Assembly (NCBI GenBank): GCA_030141605.1
Contig: JAQGDQ010000169.1
Coordinates: 1-62,000, forward strand
Direction of reading: 5' to 3'
DNA from: Tubiluchus corallicola
Lineage: Eukaryota; Priapulida; Priapulimorpha; Priapulimorphida; Tubiluchidae
Length of the DNA: 62,000 nt
The notes beneath the pieces are model-generated. The model did no database searches and was not told where the DNA came from. It saw only the letters and a program-made list of their open reading frames with translations. Below, in pieces: positions 1 to 13,500 of this stretch (the first letter of the stretch is position 1; each line of letters opens with the position of its first letter). The position numbers were made by a program, and so were the translations under genes.

Positions 1-579
1 GAATGGCCAATCGGATTCACCACAGGATTTTACCTTTATGTAAGCATAAACCTAGGTATGAAAGGCTATTTACATGTAGTCGGTACTTCCCAAAGTATGC
101 TACCTTCTAAAGCTAGATTGTTTTCAAATAAAGAGGTCCAGACAGGAAGGTCAAACGTAACATGGGTGCTGGAAGGGTCCATTGTTACCTAGTTTGATTC
201 CAGTATGATTCTGTTACAGTATCAAACAGATAACTGTCTATAAGGAAATTAAGCACTAAGGTGATTGAGCCATTCTATTGCTGTACTGGTTGGTGGAATT
301 AAGTTAATTAAGTCATATATCAATACAGTTTGAAACTACGCAAGCTGGAACCCAGCATATAAAGGAAAGAACAACTTAATATAGACAGCTGTGATTTAAT
401 CTGCTCATTATCAAGATTAATCTCATAAAATGAGGCTATGAAATAGGAGAGGCAGCTTAGCTATGTTCCTCAATGCATTCTCCCTCAACGAGATAAACAA
501 CCAGAATTTGAATGGTTGATGAAGCTGCCTAAAGAAAGCACTGAACCCAGAGGTTACCGTTACCCATCCATTGACTTAC

Positions 580-1032
580 CAGCCTCGGCATTGCTTAAGT
601 TCGGTTGCTAGGTATAGCAAGTTGAACAAAATGAAATAAAATTAAATCAAATCAACAACAAGATCATATCAAAAACATATAACATACAGACTAGTCTACT
701 AAATTTCACCTTTATTTCTTTCATTTCTATCTCATTAGCTTTTTCTGTCAGTTTATCTTTTCGTCTTCTTTTCTTTCTATGTTCTGATGGCTGTTTCTCA
801 ACAGATGCTTGCAACTCGTTGACATTCACAGCCTCCTCTTGACTAAATACAAAATATTGAAAATAAAACAGGGCAATTAAACACTTGAAAAATTAAAATT
901 AAACAGTAAACACACTCTACAAACGAAAAACTACGTGTATATGTATATAATGTGTATATATGTATGGTTATAAACATATGTGTGCTTGCATAGCATATGT
1001 GCACTAGCGTAGCTTACTTAGCAGTTCAGTAG

Positions 1033-1099
<67 letters not shown>

Positions 1100-4000
1100 T
1101 ACTGTACTGCTAAGTATATGTTTTAGCAGGTATTTTAGCAGGAATATGATTTTAGATCACTCGCCATTATTATATGGTAGAAGAAAAAGGCATAAATGCA
1201 ACAAACTATGGAATGAGAGGCGAGTAATCGCGTGATAGTGACAAGAGGTAAATAAATTTGACAGTCTTCCTTTTTTGACAATTTATTATGAAGTTTGATC
1301 AAGATACTCACCTAGACTGCGACAAGAGAGATTTGGATTTTTTCTTTTGTAGTGGTTTCTTTTCGGCCTCATTTTCTTCATGAACAATTGAAGCCGGTGT
1401 TTCTAATGAAAGTCTAGACAAGGCAGTTACAGATTGCCTAAACACACAGTCTAATTAGCAAAAACATACTCATAAAATGAAAATATGAAAATGAACTATT
1501 TACAGTAGAAATGTACAAATTTTTAACACCAGATAACTTTGTATTTTTTGCAAAAAAAACATCCTCAACCTACCCACTAGAGTCATAAAGCACATGATTA
1601 AGTTTAGTGGCTTTAGCTTATAAGAGAAAAGTGGCCAACTCTTGCTGAGACAATGTTACAATAGTCAATCACAAATTCTCTTATTATAATGCTTATGGGG
1701 TTTTACTAACTTTGCATTTACTAAAGAACAGCACGTTATTGCCATAAATGTCAAACTGACATTAGGTTACATATACCATACACTTAATTGAGATCAAAAT
1801 AAAAGTGAAAGCAGTTGTTTGCTAAGGCAATTTTGTTACAGTCAAATCCATAAAAAGATGGTTTGGTTGTACCAAAATATCTGGATATTTATTACATCTG
1901 CAAGCTAAGCAGAAATTTGTTTTTATTTACTACAACTCAGTGCACCCATAGAATTACTGAACTAATTTAAAACTGTCTGCTAAAAGTGGTAGCTAATTTA
2001 ATTAACAACAAAAAGTATTGAAAAAATACTATAACTTTTTTCACACCTTCTCATAGGTAACTGCTAAATAAAACGAACTAATAAAAAATGTAATCTACCA
2101 TGTTCTAAACTTCATAACATTATACGTTTTTTAATGCTGTGCGCTTATACTTCAAGTCACCGATTACTAGTGACAAAAAAATAATGTAACCATCTACCCA
2201 AACCATCTTTATCTAACCAGCTTATATTAGAGCACAATCTAACCTTTAATTTTTATTCACGATTCTACATTTTGCTGTTGGACAGCACTCTAATATTATT
2301 ATTATCATCACTTATTATGTACGCATACTATAATAACTATAATACGTATTTTACAAAAAAACAGGCACAAACAATACAGAAAGACAAAAAATTAGATCAG
2401 TAGCACCGTAGCAATTAGACCATTAGCAGATTAACGCGCAGGTTAAAATAACTTTGATTTCCTGATTATTAAAACCAGGTAAATGACTAGCATTAGGGCC
2501 ATGCCACCCTAAATGGACCAAATTTAGAAAAGACTGAGTTGTGACCATAATGAATTTGGCTGAAACTTTTAAGATAAGTTGCAAAAAATGTTAAATAGAA
2601 AGTCTTCAAAGTATTACATTCATACATTTAATAGGGTTGAAGTTATTCACTAATTAATGAAAAAAGCTTGCTACGTTTTTTTGGTGCCTCGCGAGTGCGT
2701 TTTTTCTCAAAGCAAACTTTAGTTAACTAGATTTTTACTACCAAATTAGATAAAGGCCTGAAATTTACAGCATGCACTCTATATGTGTATGTATGCATGT
2801 ACCGAATACAAAACTCAGAATTTGTGATCATCTTCCCTAGCAAAATGGTGTTAATTCTTTCCGGTCACATTTGGCAGCTTCTTACGCCCCGAAGTGATGC
2901 TCATGAAGGTTTAAGGTTTTTTATGTGAAATCCTTTGTCACTTGCTAGTTTCAACTGTGCAATTCACAGAGCAAACTTTTAGAGTTAGGAGTCCTCCGAA
3001 ATTAAAAATTGAGATTTAAATTGCACCACTAGAAAGAGCATCTAAGCATTAACAAAAACCTAAAATACTGTTGTGGAACTCTTATTCCTAATACGATTTT
3101 TTATATTCATTAATGCCATACATGCAAGTTTGTTATGGATGACTAACAGCTCATACACCCTTTGCTAGACAGTGCAAAGCACTACAGGCATGAGTCATGT
3201 GATAGTGAATGCTGTACATGCATTGTTTTAACAGTAGCTGTGAAACTTTCAGTTTGGTTTTTAAGTTATAGACAGTTATTTAAGTTATAGTGTTTTTTTG
3301 GCTTTCCTAATTTTTATGATTTATAATTTTCCTAATAAATTATCACTAATACAAGGGGCATTCTCTGCACATTGTTCAGAATGTTGGCACTATTTAATCA
3401 ATGGTAATCATAAATGAGAATGACAAGACAACAGTGACTATCGTCATTAGTTATGGGGGCATTAACAACCATTGATGGCTGTTGTCATTACTAACAAAGC
3501 TGTTGATGTTCTAAAGATACTGAAACAAAATAATGAAAAAAGAAAAATAACTACAGACAAGGAATTTGTAGAATAAATTTAATTATCCTGTTTCAAATTA
3601 AGCTAGTACTAGTAGTTTCTAGTACGTTTCATACTGAGCCGAAACCGGCTAGCTGCAGTAATAAACTTATACTCAACCTTTCCAATGCAGATGTATTTGT
3701 TTTCCATAAACAACAACCAATAAAACTACAACAGTATGTCAAAACAGACTTTATTAATGGAGTAGAAATTGTGGCTAAATCTGAAATCTGTCATAAACAG
3801 AGACAAATCTCTATATATGATTAGCTTTATATATAGAATCAATTGTTTTGGTATTAAAATATCTTCGAGTTAATAATATAGTTTAAATGATTAACTTTAG
3901 TTAACCATTTTGATATGATAAGTTACATTAGCCTTGTTTAGAGAATAAAGCACAATGAGCTTGTTGTTACTGATATTTACGAAATTAATGTTAAATTCTC

Positions 4001-6818
4001 AGCCATATTCTTTGCATATATTTAACATTTTTTGCAAGGCAGCGGCACTAGATGCCAGTAAAGTTAAGTTATCTGCTTAAGTTAATGCACCCATAAACCG
4101 ACGACTAACATAAAAGCCAACAATAGCATGCTATTAGCAAACCATCTAAGTAGATAGTGAAGACAGCTGAAGAGGAATATAAACTTCTTAAAAAATTTAA
4201 GTTAACTTAATTAACCAGAATGGGTACTAAAATGGACAACGCATACACTTACCTTTCAGCAATACTTTCTCTAGAGGCGTTTGAGGGTGTTTTGGCTCCA
4301 GATTTTCTCCTCCTAGCAGGCACTGGACGTACTTCTGTTTCATTTTCAAATGCAACATTTTGTTTACCTATAAAAGTAAATAATATTTCAGACCTCATAT
4401 CACACGACTGATATGCCAATCTGTTTAGTAATTAAATTAAGGCAACAAAACTGTGTTTCGTAAGTGTTTCAAAACCATAGGCGGCTTCAAGTTTTATTCA
4501 AGAGGAATTTTTGGGTGTCATTTTCCTGCAAGAATGTAACAAACTTAAAAAAGTCCAAAGTTTACACTGTAAAAGGTTGCAAAACCTTAAAATTACACAC
4601 CACAACTTTACAAGTTGGTGCCAACCTTGTGAAATATCAGCTCTTTTTAAATTACTTTTTGAATCCGGACTTTCAGCATAAGGCTCATAAGTGTTTGCCA
4701 AAAGTGAAGCATCCTGGCCGTCTTTGTTGAAATCAGCTTTTAGGGCTTCCAACTGAAAATCAAATGACTGAGTTATTTTTTAATTACTAAATGAAACAAC
4801 TTAGGATAATTTATCACAGTCTTCTCACATAATAATATTGTTAACAGAAGAATTAAATGTCTGTAAGTAAGACCTATAATTAAATATATCTATTCAGAAT
4901 AGGTAAAAAACATACACTGTCCTGTCCAGCAGTAGGTTTCTTTTTCTTCTTGTTCCTTTTTGACACCTCTTCACTTCAAAGTAAATGCAATTAATAAAAC
5001 GATTGAATGCATTATAAATATGATTAAGCAAATCATGTAAAGTACAGCAAATGTTACTTGAGAAAAAAAAACGTTCATCTCAAGGTGACACATTAATCAC
5101 GATAGAATGTTACAAACACGATAATAATTATTTAGTAACTTTAACATTCAAAATTTACCACATTATCATATACTCTATGTAATTAAAAGTCATATAAGCT
5201 TACTAACTTTTTTGCTTCATCTAACACATTCTTTAATAGCTTGTCAAGTCTCTCTTTAGTAGGCCTATGAATTACAGCATCGGATACATTCTCCTGAGCT
5301 ACAAACAAAAATAATATACCTGTAGTACATCACAAAGTATATGCCACTATTAAGAATAAGCACTACAACACTAGCTTATTATTTGGTCACAAAGTTGTAA
5401 ACTGTAGATATGTATGCACAAAATAATTATCACTGCATAACTGATTCAGTATACTGGTACAAAAACTAAGAAGAATGAAGACATGCCTAATACCCAACAA
5501 ATCTGCACTCTTATTAAAGATATTAAACATTTGATTATTATCCATACACTATGCCATATTACTACTGAAAATATTCAAATTAGTGGAGAACTTAAAACAG
5601 TGCCAGTATGAAAAAGTAAATGGCACAGCAAGACAGCAGGAACTATTTGTCTATCCATCCCCAATGGTGACTTAATGAAGTAGGCAATGCAATTTTTGAA
5701 CAAATAGAAAACTACAGTTTCAGATAAGCACATACTCAAAGGCACTTCATCGTCTTTTTTACTTGTTTTCTTCACTTTTCTTTTTCCATGAGTTTTATGA
5801 ATGCTTAGATCATGTCCTTCCTGTTGCTGCAGTACATCTAAAAATTTAAAAATTAACAATTACATTCCAAATATGGTTATTTTTTATAAACTGCCTAAGA
5901 CACAAGTAAAAAAATTACAGATTTACTGATATGGCTTATTGCTACCACTACGTACTACAGAATACTTCCGTTAAGCTCTCCAGTTACACCAGATGGTGAC
6001 CATGAAGACCCGCTTGTGACTCACTAAATAAATAATTTCTCGATGACCATGGCAAAATAAAAAAGCCATTTCTTTCATGCTGCAACTGCTACCTTTCCTG
6101 CCTTACGATAATTCCTATGAACATACTAGCATTGAATTAAAAGCATAATGCAGATGTTCCTTTTTATGAGTGTTAACCTTTGATGGATGTTGTTTGAGAC
6201 ATAAGTAATATGTTGTTTAACATTATGCTGTTTAAACGATATTTAAAATCAAGGTTATTATTAATATTATAAATTATACATAACGCCGAAATCCCTTTCT
6301 TCGGATGACCTACTTATCACATTTTGCTCATTGTGTACTTCGTGGTATTGTTTGCTCTTCCCACCGTCGTAACCTTAGTTGCATTCATCATGGTTAAGAG
6401 CAATCTGCCATGTACCAGCAGTATCACAGCAATCATCAATGCTGTTAATAATAGACTGTATGCACTGCTAGTCTTCTTCATAGAACACTCTGACAGGTAT
6501 TTTAGTATCATACAAATAAAAACATATCATAGACATAAAAACAAGAACATGGTAACTATACTATATTATGATACATGACCCAAGTAGTACCATGTATGTA
6601 ATGATATATTTAGGCCAACCAGTAGATGGTAAACTTGACAAAAATTAACCGTAGCAAATATAGCAGTAGTTACGGCGCAGTGCAGCAGACTAATAATTTC
6701 CACTGTAATCTTATAGCAATCTGCTACTAAATGTAAGGTTGAAACAAACATAATAATTATTTTCAAAAAATGTACACACCTGCAGCCATTCTTGTTTACC
6801 TTTGACTTGAAGTGCCAT
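580..6818 (-). CDS. Lysine-rich basic protein of unknown function (5' part of gene; runs off the left edge)
   Basis: I do not recognise the family. Exons in transcript order: 6818-6800, 5837-5736, 5298-5208, 4973-4916, 4752-4656, 4367-4253, 1437-1312, 842-710 and, tentatively, 607-580. Every junction has GT-AG ends and intron phases agree, giving about 256 codons from an ATG at 6818 with no stop. The first exon codes only MALQVK plus one base. The protein is highly charged, with Lys/Arg clusters (HGKRKVKKTSKK, KRNKKKKKP, RKKRRRKDK) separated by acidic stretches, and has Ser/Thr next to basic residues (RRRKSGAKTPS, SRESIAERQS, ALSRLSLETP) that look like kinase sites. No globular domain, signal peptide or membrane segment is visible. 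The composition suggests a nuclear, nucleolar or chromatin protein; that is inference. The chain looks disordered, so homology search may be weak. The 3' end must lie left of the window, or the last exon assigned here is wrong. Confidence 0.6.
1015..1116. repeat. Long inverted repeat with (TA)n centre, in an intron
   Basis: The left arm begins TACTTAGCAGTTCAGTAGT and the right arm is its reverse complement with one mismatch. They are separated by an almost pure TA tract, so the whole 102 bp can fold into one long hairpin. It lies in the intron between the exons at 1437-1312 and 842-710 of the lysine-rich gene. It could be a small fold-back transposon or an expanded TA microsatellite inside an older palindrome. 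Confidence 0.75.
1438..4252. other. Large intron (2.8 kb) of the lysine-rich gene
   Basis: This is AT-rich intronic sequence between the exons ending at 4253 and starting at 1437. I see no coding exon, RNA gene or recognisable repeat in it. Confidence 0.5.
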
Positions 6819-9800
6819 CTATGAATGCGTCGTGGTTAAAAACGACAAAGTTTGCAACACAGAGAACTGGCTGCGACTCCGTTAGTTATAAAAACATCAA
6901 ATAATTATCAGTTTGGGGCTAACCTAGAAATCAGGTTCCACTATCTCAAAATGTTCCGCAAAAGAAACAAGATGCAATAATTTTAATAGCTGATTTAAAT
7001 AAAAACTGCATTAAATGTGGCTTTCTAACTTTCTCTTGAAAGGTGACTTCACCTCGAAGCTGTGCATAATTGAAACTTCCTTCATTTTTTGTTGTAGATG
7101 ACAAACTACTAGAACTTAGAGGGGTTTATAACCGAGTGATATGTGAGCATAGTTCACGCAAATAGTTCATGACCGACCGCTCGTCTAAGTCTTGCCAATA
7201 AGAAAGGGTCCCGTTTTGCTACAAACATCGTGCTGGGTGCATTCTGTATCAAGGTAGTGTAGTGTGTCAAGGTAGGTCCATGCCCTGTAATCTTACAGTT
7301 TTGCCCACACGAACTCTTAGCTGTAATTCTTTGGATTTTTTACTGACTCAAGCTGACACGTATTTGTTTTGCTTTCCTGAAGTGATTAGATGATTGGCTT
7401 AAAAATACTTTAAATTACAGTTTAAAAAATATTTGATTAATTAAACTGAACTTTAACAGTAAAAAGTAAATTCTTGAAAGACTAGAGAAAATTAGCCACT
7501 CAATAATGTCAGTGTTCAAAGCATTTTATTGCACTGGAAATGTGTAAATGCACTCTATACATACATAATAGGAGTAACCAGTGAAATGACTTAACAAGAC
7601 TAGATATGCTAATGATCATCTGTCATGACCAGAAAAGGAGTTACTACACAAGAGGCATAACGTCATCATAATACATTATCATTAACCTCAGCACTTGTGC
7701 AACGACTTAGTGAAGTTATAATTATACTGCAAAACAAGTATACTAGTATGCTGACTTCTTTCCACATTGTTGCTTTTCATGCATTTATTATAAAAGGTGT
7801 ACACTGCACCATTAACAGAAAAATTACACAAATTATTTTGATGTTTGCTTGCTTCTGTAAGAGACTATCATTATTAGACATTATCAAAAATCATACTATC
7901 TTGTGAAATACATCTCAAGTGCCATCAATATAGGTTGAATTCAATTCTCTATCACCGTTTTTCTTAAAACTCTTAACAATAAAACTCTGTTAGATACAAT
8001 TTGTTTGCGACATGGTATTGGAAAATCATTAATGTTGGACACTACAAGCTCTAAGTATCAGGCTGATAGGATTTATCTAGCATAACATTATAAAAAAAGG
8101 TTATAAGTTGTTATACAGATCAATGACGTTTCTATATTTTCTTTTCTGTATTGAGCAGGTTTGTAAAATAGCCGTTTAGAAGCCATTACTGCATACAAGA
8201 ATAAAACATAGCTTCTAAAATGCATAACGATTGAGTTACAAATTGTTGTTAACGATCGAGTTATACGGTATACTGTATGTATACTGTATAATGTAACTCA
8301 ATGGCTGCCAAACTCCCAAATCAGTTAGAATAATTTTAGCAAAAGCAATTTTAATTCAATCATTGGGCAATTCATTTTAAAACATTTATTAAAAGTATTC
8401 ATATTCAGCAAAGCAGTCTATGCCATACTTGCTACAGTGAACTAAACCTGCAATTGCTACTATGAAATAAAGTGTAGTTCCGTGGAGAGTACAGCTGTGT
8501 GCCTGAGTGCACAAGTTACATAATGAATTTACAGGCACTTAATCCCATTCAGTAGAGCAATTCACCAATAATGACAGATGTTTCAGTGGAAAGGAAAACA
8601 ACTGCATAGATGGTAAGAGCATACTTCTTTAGTTAACAGTTTTATCTTATACATTGAAAATGTGAATACAACTTTACTGCAGTTTTCGAATATAAACAAT
8701 AAACATGGACATTTGGCTTTTAAGGATGCAGCTTCAAGCAAACTTTAAGCAATTAAGATGATGAAAATTTCATTGTAAAAACAGTAAGAATGAAATTTTA
8801 CATTTTAAAACTGGAGATCCAATCTCTAAGACTCCACATGACTGACACAGGAAAAGTTACAGAAAATATGAAGTATATATGAGGTGGGCAATTATATCAG
8901 AAAAACAAATGTAAAATTTTACACATACTGTACATAAAAAACCTTAACTGCATCAACAATGTAAAGTACATTATGTCTTTAACCATGTATACATACATCA
9001 TACTAGAACATTTTACACCTAGTGTCACTAATAACCTTATCTAGCAACTCTGTATCTGAATCGCAAAAACATTCTTCATAAAATATTACATAGGATCTCT
9101 ATAGCTTGAGATAATAAATAAGTAAAACAATAACATTAGTAAATAATAATGATATTATAGGTATAAATAAATTAATAAAATGCCTTATCATAATATTAAG
9201 CAATGGAAATCACCAAAACAAATACGTACACCTTCTCCATAACTATAAAATAATCTCAACGTGAAAAAGTGCTTCTCGCAGTACAGCAGAATACTATGGC
9301 CAAGACTTTGAAAAAACAAATTTTTCAATATGCTTTACACTTAAAATATCTTCAAATGGACTAGATTAAATACTGCCTTTAAATTCAAAAAAACAAACTT
9401 CTCTCTTCCGATAAACGTACAAGAATTTCATACTGGTATTTACAAAAATGGTATCATAGCATAGCGGTAATCCTTAGAAATGAACTGAATGGCAGGAAAA
9501 TGACAAAATATGTTAAGCCTTGTGATCACTGCACTACTTAGACTATAAGTGGGTCCAGTCCACAAACGTTCAAATCAAATTTAGAAAGTGCATCCTGTAA
9601 AACTTGTATAGATGGCCCAATGTCTCAGAGAATACCTACAGGTGCTACCACTATAAGCACTATTAGGAACACAAAAGCATGCATGGTTGCGTGCATGAGC
9701 ACACATATGCACTTAGATTATAATGAGAGTTCAATAATCAATATTTATACTGAAATCTCGATTTCCGGCAACAGTGTCAGATACGGTAAGAATTTTTTCT

Positions 9801-10535
9801 GTGACTCTATTATGACTGCACTATGGTTTTCACTCTTGGGATTTTGCCAGAATTTTGATTTTCCTTCTCTGTTTCTGATTAATGTCTAAAGTTTTAAGAA
9901 TATTTTTGATTTCTTTATTCCTTCATTTATATGTTTTTCTATATTCACTATAATCTTTTTTGTGTGCTCTTAAAAGCCTCTTATATGGTCATATATTTCT
10001 TAAAATGCGTTTCCCGGAAGATAGTATCTAGAAACAGATTTTTCCTCTTACGTTAAATCTAGTATTACGTACATTTTTTCTATTTATCTTTTGAAACATA
10101 TGACCTCTTCAGAAAAAACCTAACTAATTTTACTATAAAACCTCAACAAAGAGCAGTAACAGTAACAAATAGATTATCCTATACATCACTGCACTCAGGT
10201 ACTGTCTACAGACCACTATAAACAATTTTACAAAGTGCTAAACAATCTACTTGCCTGTGCCTGAATGAAACACATAATTGTACATTACTATGGTGGAAAA
10301 TATGTATAAATATACGCATGTCGATCAACTTGACACTATAAGGTCAAATAATATATTCAACATTTGTCAAGACTTTACATAAGTCTTGTTTTACAATGTG
10401 ATGAGACTAGTGCACCAAAAAACTTGACTAACTCTGTGTTGTCCAGAGACTAGAGAAAAACTTAACAAGAAAATTATACATGCCGTCCGTGCTGACCGAA
10501 CTTCGCATGTTGCTCCTGTTGTTATTTCACTAAAG
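6819..10535. other. Intergenic: upstream region of the lysine-rich gene and 3' flank of GNB5
   Basis: The first few hundred bases above 6818 should hold the promoter and 5' UTR of the lysine-rich gene; no TATA box at a convincing distance was seen. Both neighbours are on the minus strand, so the two genes are in tandem. The rest is AT-rich with only short, non-conserved open frames. A minus-strand AATAAA at 9919-9914 is the best candidate polyadenylation signal for GNB5. Confidence 0.5.
9914..9919 (-). terminator. Candidate polyadenylation signal of GNB5
   Basis: AATAAA on the minus strand, about 620 nt past the proposed GNB5 stop codon. The hexamer is common in AT-rich DNA, so this is only a candidate. 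Confidence 0.25.
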
Positions 10536-10547
10536 CTACGCCCATAT
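10536..10547 (-). CDS. GNB5: GNB5 terminal micro-exon (I-W-A-stop)
   Basis: The preceding exon reads ...FTLR and then, if unspliced, V followed by a stop. A donor GTATAA sits right after the Arg codon at 10957. On the minus strand a TTTTCATAG acceptor precedes ATA TGG GCG TAG, giving the ending LRIWA. That matches the vertebrate Gβ5 ending LRVWA, which completes the final WD40 strand. The exon is in phase 0, as required. Confidence 0.75.
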   Translation of the reverse strand: MWA

Positions 10548-13500
10548 CTATGAAAATAAAATATATTATTATTATTCATTTGCTTTAGTACAGAATTTCT
10601 CAATTCTTGACAAAGAGTATCAAAGTGAATCCAAAAAGTAAAAACTGTAACATAAATGAATATTAGATTGAAAGATGTGTATTCAAGTCAAGATCCTGAA
10701 GTATAACAGTTCTTACTATTTCCAAATATTAAAGAAATGCCGCTGTTCCATTTGGCCTAAACAAAATGTGCTGGGTTACAAGTTGTATTTTCGCAGTTGA
10801 GACATACTAATTTTGCTACCGACAAATTTTAGAAAGCTGTGTTTGTCACAGTGAATGGTACGAAAAATGGAATTTTGCCTTACAGTTCACAAGGAATGAA
10901 ACATGACTATAAAGCTGCAACACAGAAAATATGAGAACGAAAAAAAAATTTTATACCCTTAGCGTAAAATCCCAACTTCCAGTGGCTAGTGCAGTGCCAT
11001 CTGGTGACATTCCCAGACAACTAACACGATTTTCATGGCTATACAAAATGGATATCCGATTACCCCGCAATGTGTCCCAAACATTAACAGTGTAATCGTT
11101 GTAGCCAGCAAACAGCAACCGACCTAAAGTAAATTCACTTATAAGCACAAATATATAGAAGATAAAAAATATCCGTCTTTAATATATATATGACATAACA
11201 AATGCCAATGCTTTTGCACTGATAGTTATCATTTTACAAATGTTGGCTCAAACAGGAATAATCAGTTTAGACTGAAAAAGAGACTTGTAGCATAGTTAAA
11301 AAGGAGTGTCAGATTCATCTGTGGTTATTATGTCAGGATTTGCCAGAAACAGGGCTGCTTAACTGGGAAAAATCAAGTAAAATGAATTTGAGTAACAAAG
11401 AATGAGCATAATTATATATTCATCTGCATATTAATTCTAAATAGGTTGGAAATAGTAAAAGGAGGAGACCATAACTGTTTAAAAACATGCACAAATTGCA
11501 CTTATCGACTCATTATTGCACTTTGCTGAACAGTGGGAGAAAACAGTAACATGGCACTGCAAGATTTAGAATATTATTGACGTTATATATAAAAATCTGC
11601 AGCCGAAAGTGCAAGAATCATCCTGAATAAATGCTGACTAATCATCTTCTTGATCTTGCAACACTTTTCATAATTTCATTTTAATAGCAAGCAAAATATC
11701 ACAAGAACCAGGACACATTTCAAAAATCAGCTGGGAATACAATGTAATCAAGTAACCAAATTATCTGACCTTAATTCAATGACAGATTTTTAGACATTAA
11801 ACTGTGATTTATCCTGTAAGTGTCTGTAAGTTTTCAAAGAATTTGATTACCAGCAAAAGTAGCAGAATGTAAGCCTGACTATGCCACTGACAGACTAGTT
11901 AACACGTAATACGTAACTGGCCATGCTGAATTGATGGTTTCGCGACACCGAGAAAGTAGTGAGATACACTGTAATAATAGCTTATATTTTCACAGAAAGT
12001 AAACAGTACTTACCACTACAAGAAAAATCAACAGCGTTGACTCCAAAAATTATACTTTGCTTCGTATAACAATTAACTTCCTTGTCAGCCCTCAGATCAA
12101 ATAGCCGACACTAGCAAAACACGTATAGTAAATGTACAAAACCTAGTTAAAATGTGCAGCACATTTCTAAACATTTCAAATTTCTAAATATTTAACTGTT
12201 TATAGTGTGATATATTTTCTAAATGCAATGCTGTTATACTTTTCACTGTTGCATACTTACTGTCGCATCGTCGGACCCTGTTGCAAACGCATCACCACTG
12301 GGGTAAAACTTCACTGTGTTTATATCTGCCTCGTGACCTTCAAACTTCTGTACGCATTCCCCACTTCGCATATCCCAGATCATAGCTGACTTGTCACATC
12401 CCTGAAAGCAAACAGCAATGCCATCATGATGTTAGAGATTTTGTCGTATATGTTTATGATATGGTAATACCTGTGAAACACTTCCAAATACAATCTGTTC
12501 TGGACTTCTAAAATGGATGGACTTCAACCATCCGGTGGTTTCTAAAACTAGCAAGCAAATTAGAAACACTAGCTATGAATAGTTTCAGAGTTTTAGGATT
12601 TCAAAAGTTAATTGGTCCATATGACTTTTCACACATTAAGGCCAATCATTTCTGGTTGTGGATAACAAATGACCACAATCTCTCTGACAAACATTGGTAT
12701 ACCGAATCTGAAATACTTCAGATTTCAGACTGAAAACAAATGCTTACCCCAGATACAAAAGTGTTTCCAGTTTCGGACGGAGACAGATCAATGGCCATCA
12801 CGTCAGCTGTGTGATTATGGAAACTTTGCATAAGGGCACCGCTTTCAACATCCCATAGTGCACAGGTGCTGTCCCCGCTCCCTGTTAATATCTGACAAAA
12901 AACAGCTTACAATATCAATTAATGTTTGCGAAAAAGTTTACAAAATAAAAATGTAAAACTGTTACATTTGAACAAATGTTACTCTAAACATGTTTACAGA
13001 ATAAACTTGCAATAGAATAATTAAATACAAAAAGTTTTTGCACTAAAAATTATTTTTGACGTTAGAATCAAAATATGATTTTCACTCAATTACAAAACCA
13101 CTGTGTCTTCAATCTGCAATTTGCATTTGCACATACAATAGCTTGCCATCCAAACAAACACACATAATTATATATATATCGCGCAGTTGCTGCAGGTCAG
13201 AGGTTAAGCGTATCACAGCAATGCGTCTTAGCTACCACCACCATGTGACATGAGTTTAAAGCAAAGCCGTCCACCACATCAGTTCAGCAACTTCAGTTGT
13301 TTTACATGGACTTTACTCAATTATGCATTAGTCTGTGTGCAGAGTCATTTACTAGCAGGATCTTGCTTGGGAACAAGAAAAAATGAACTAGGTAAGGTTC
13401 TAGCTAGCTGTTAAAACTGTTTGTATTACAATAGCTATGGCTGCAAGGCATCATCACGTGCACTAAATGCATTGTCTGGTACACTTAACCTTTGACCTTT

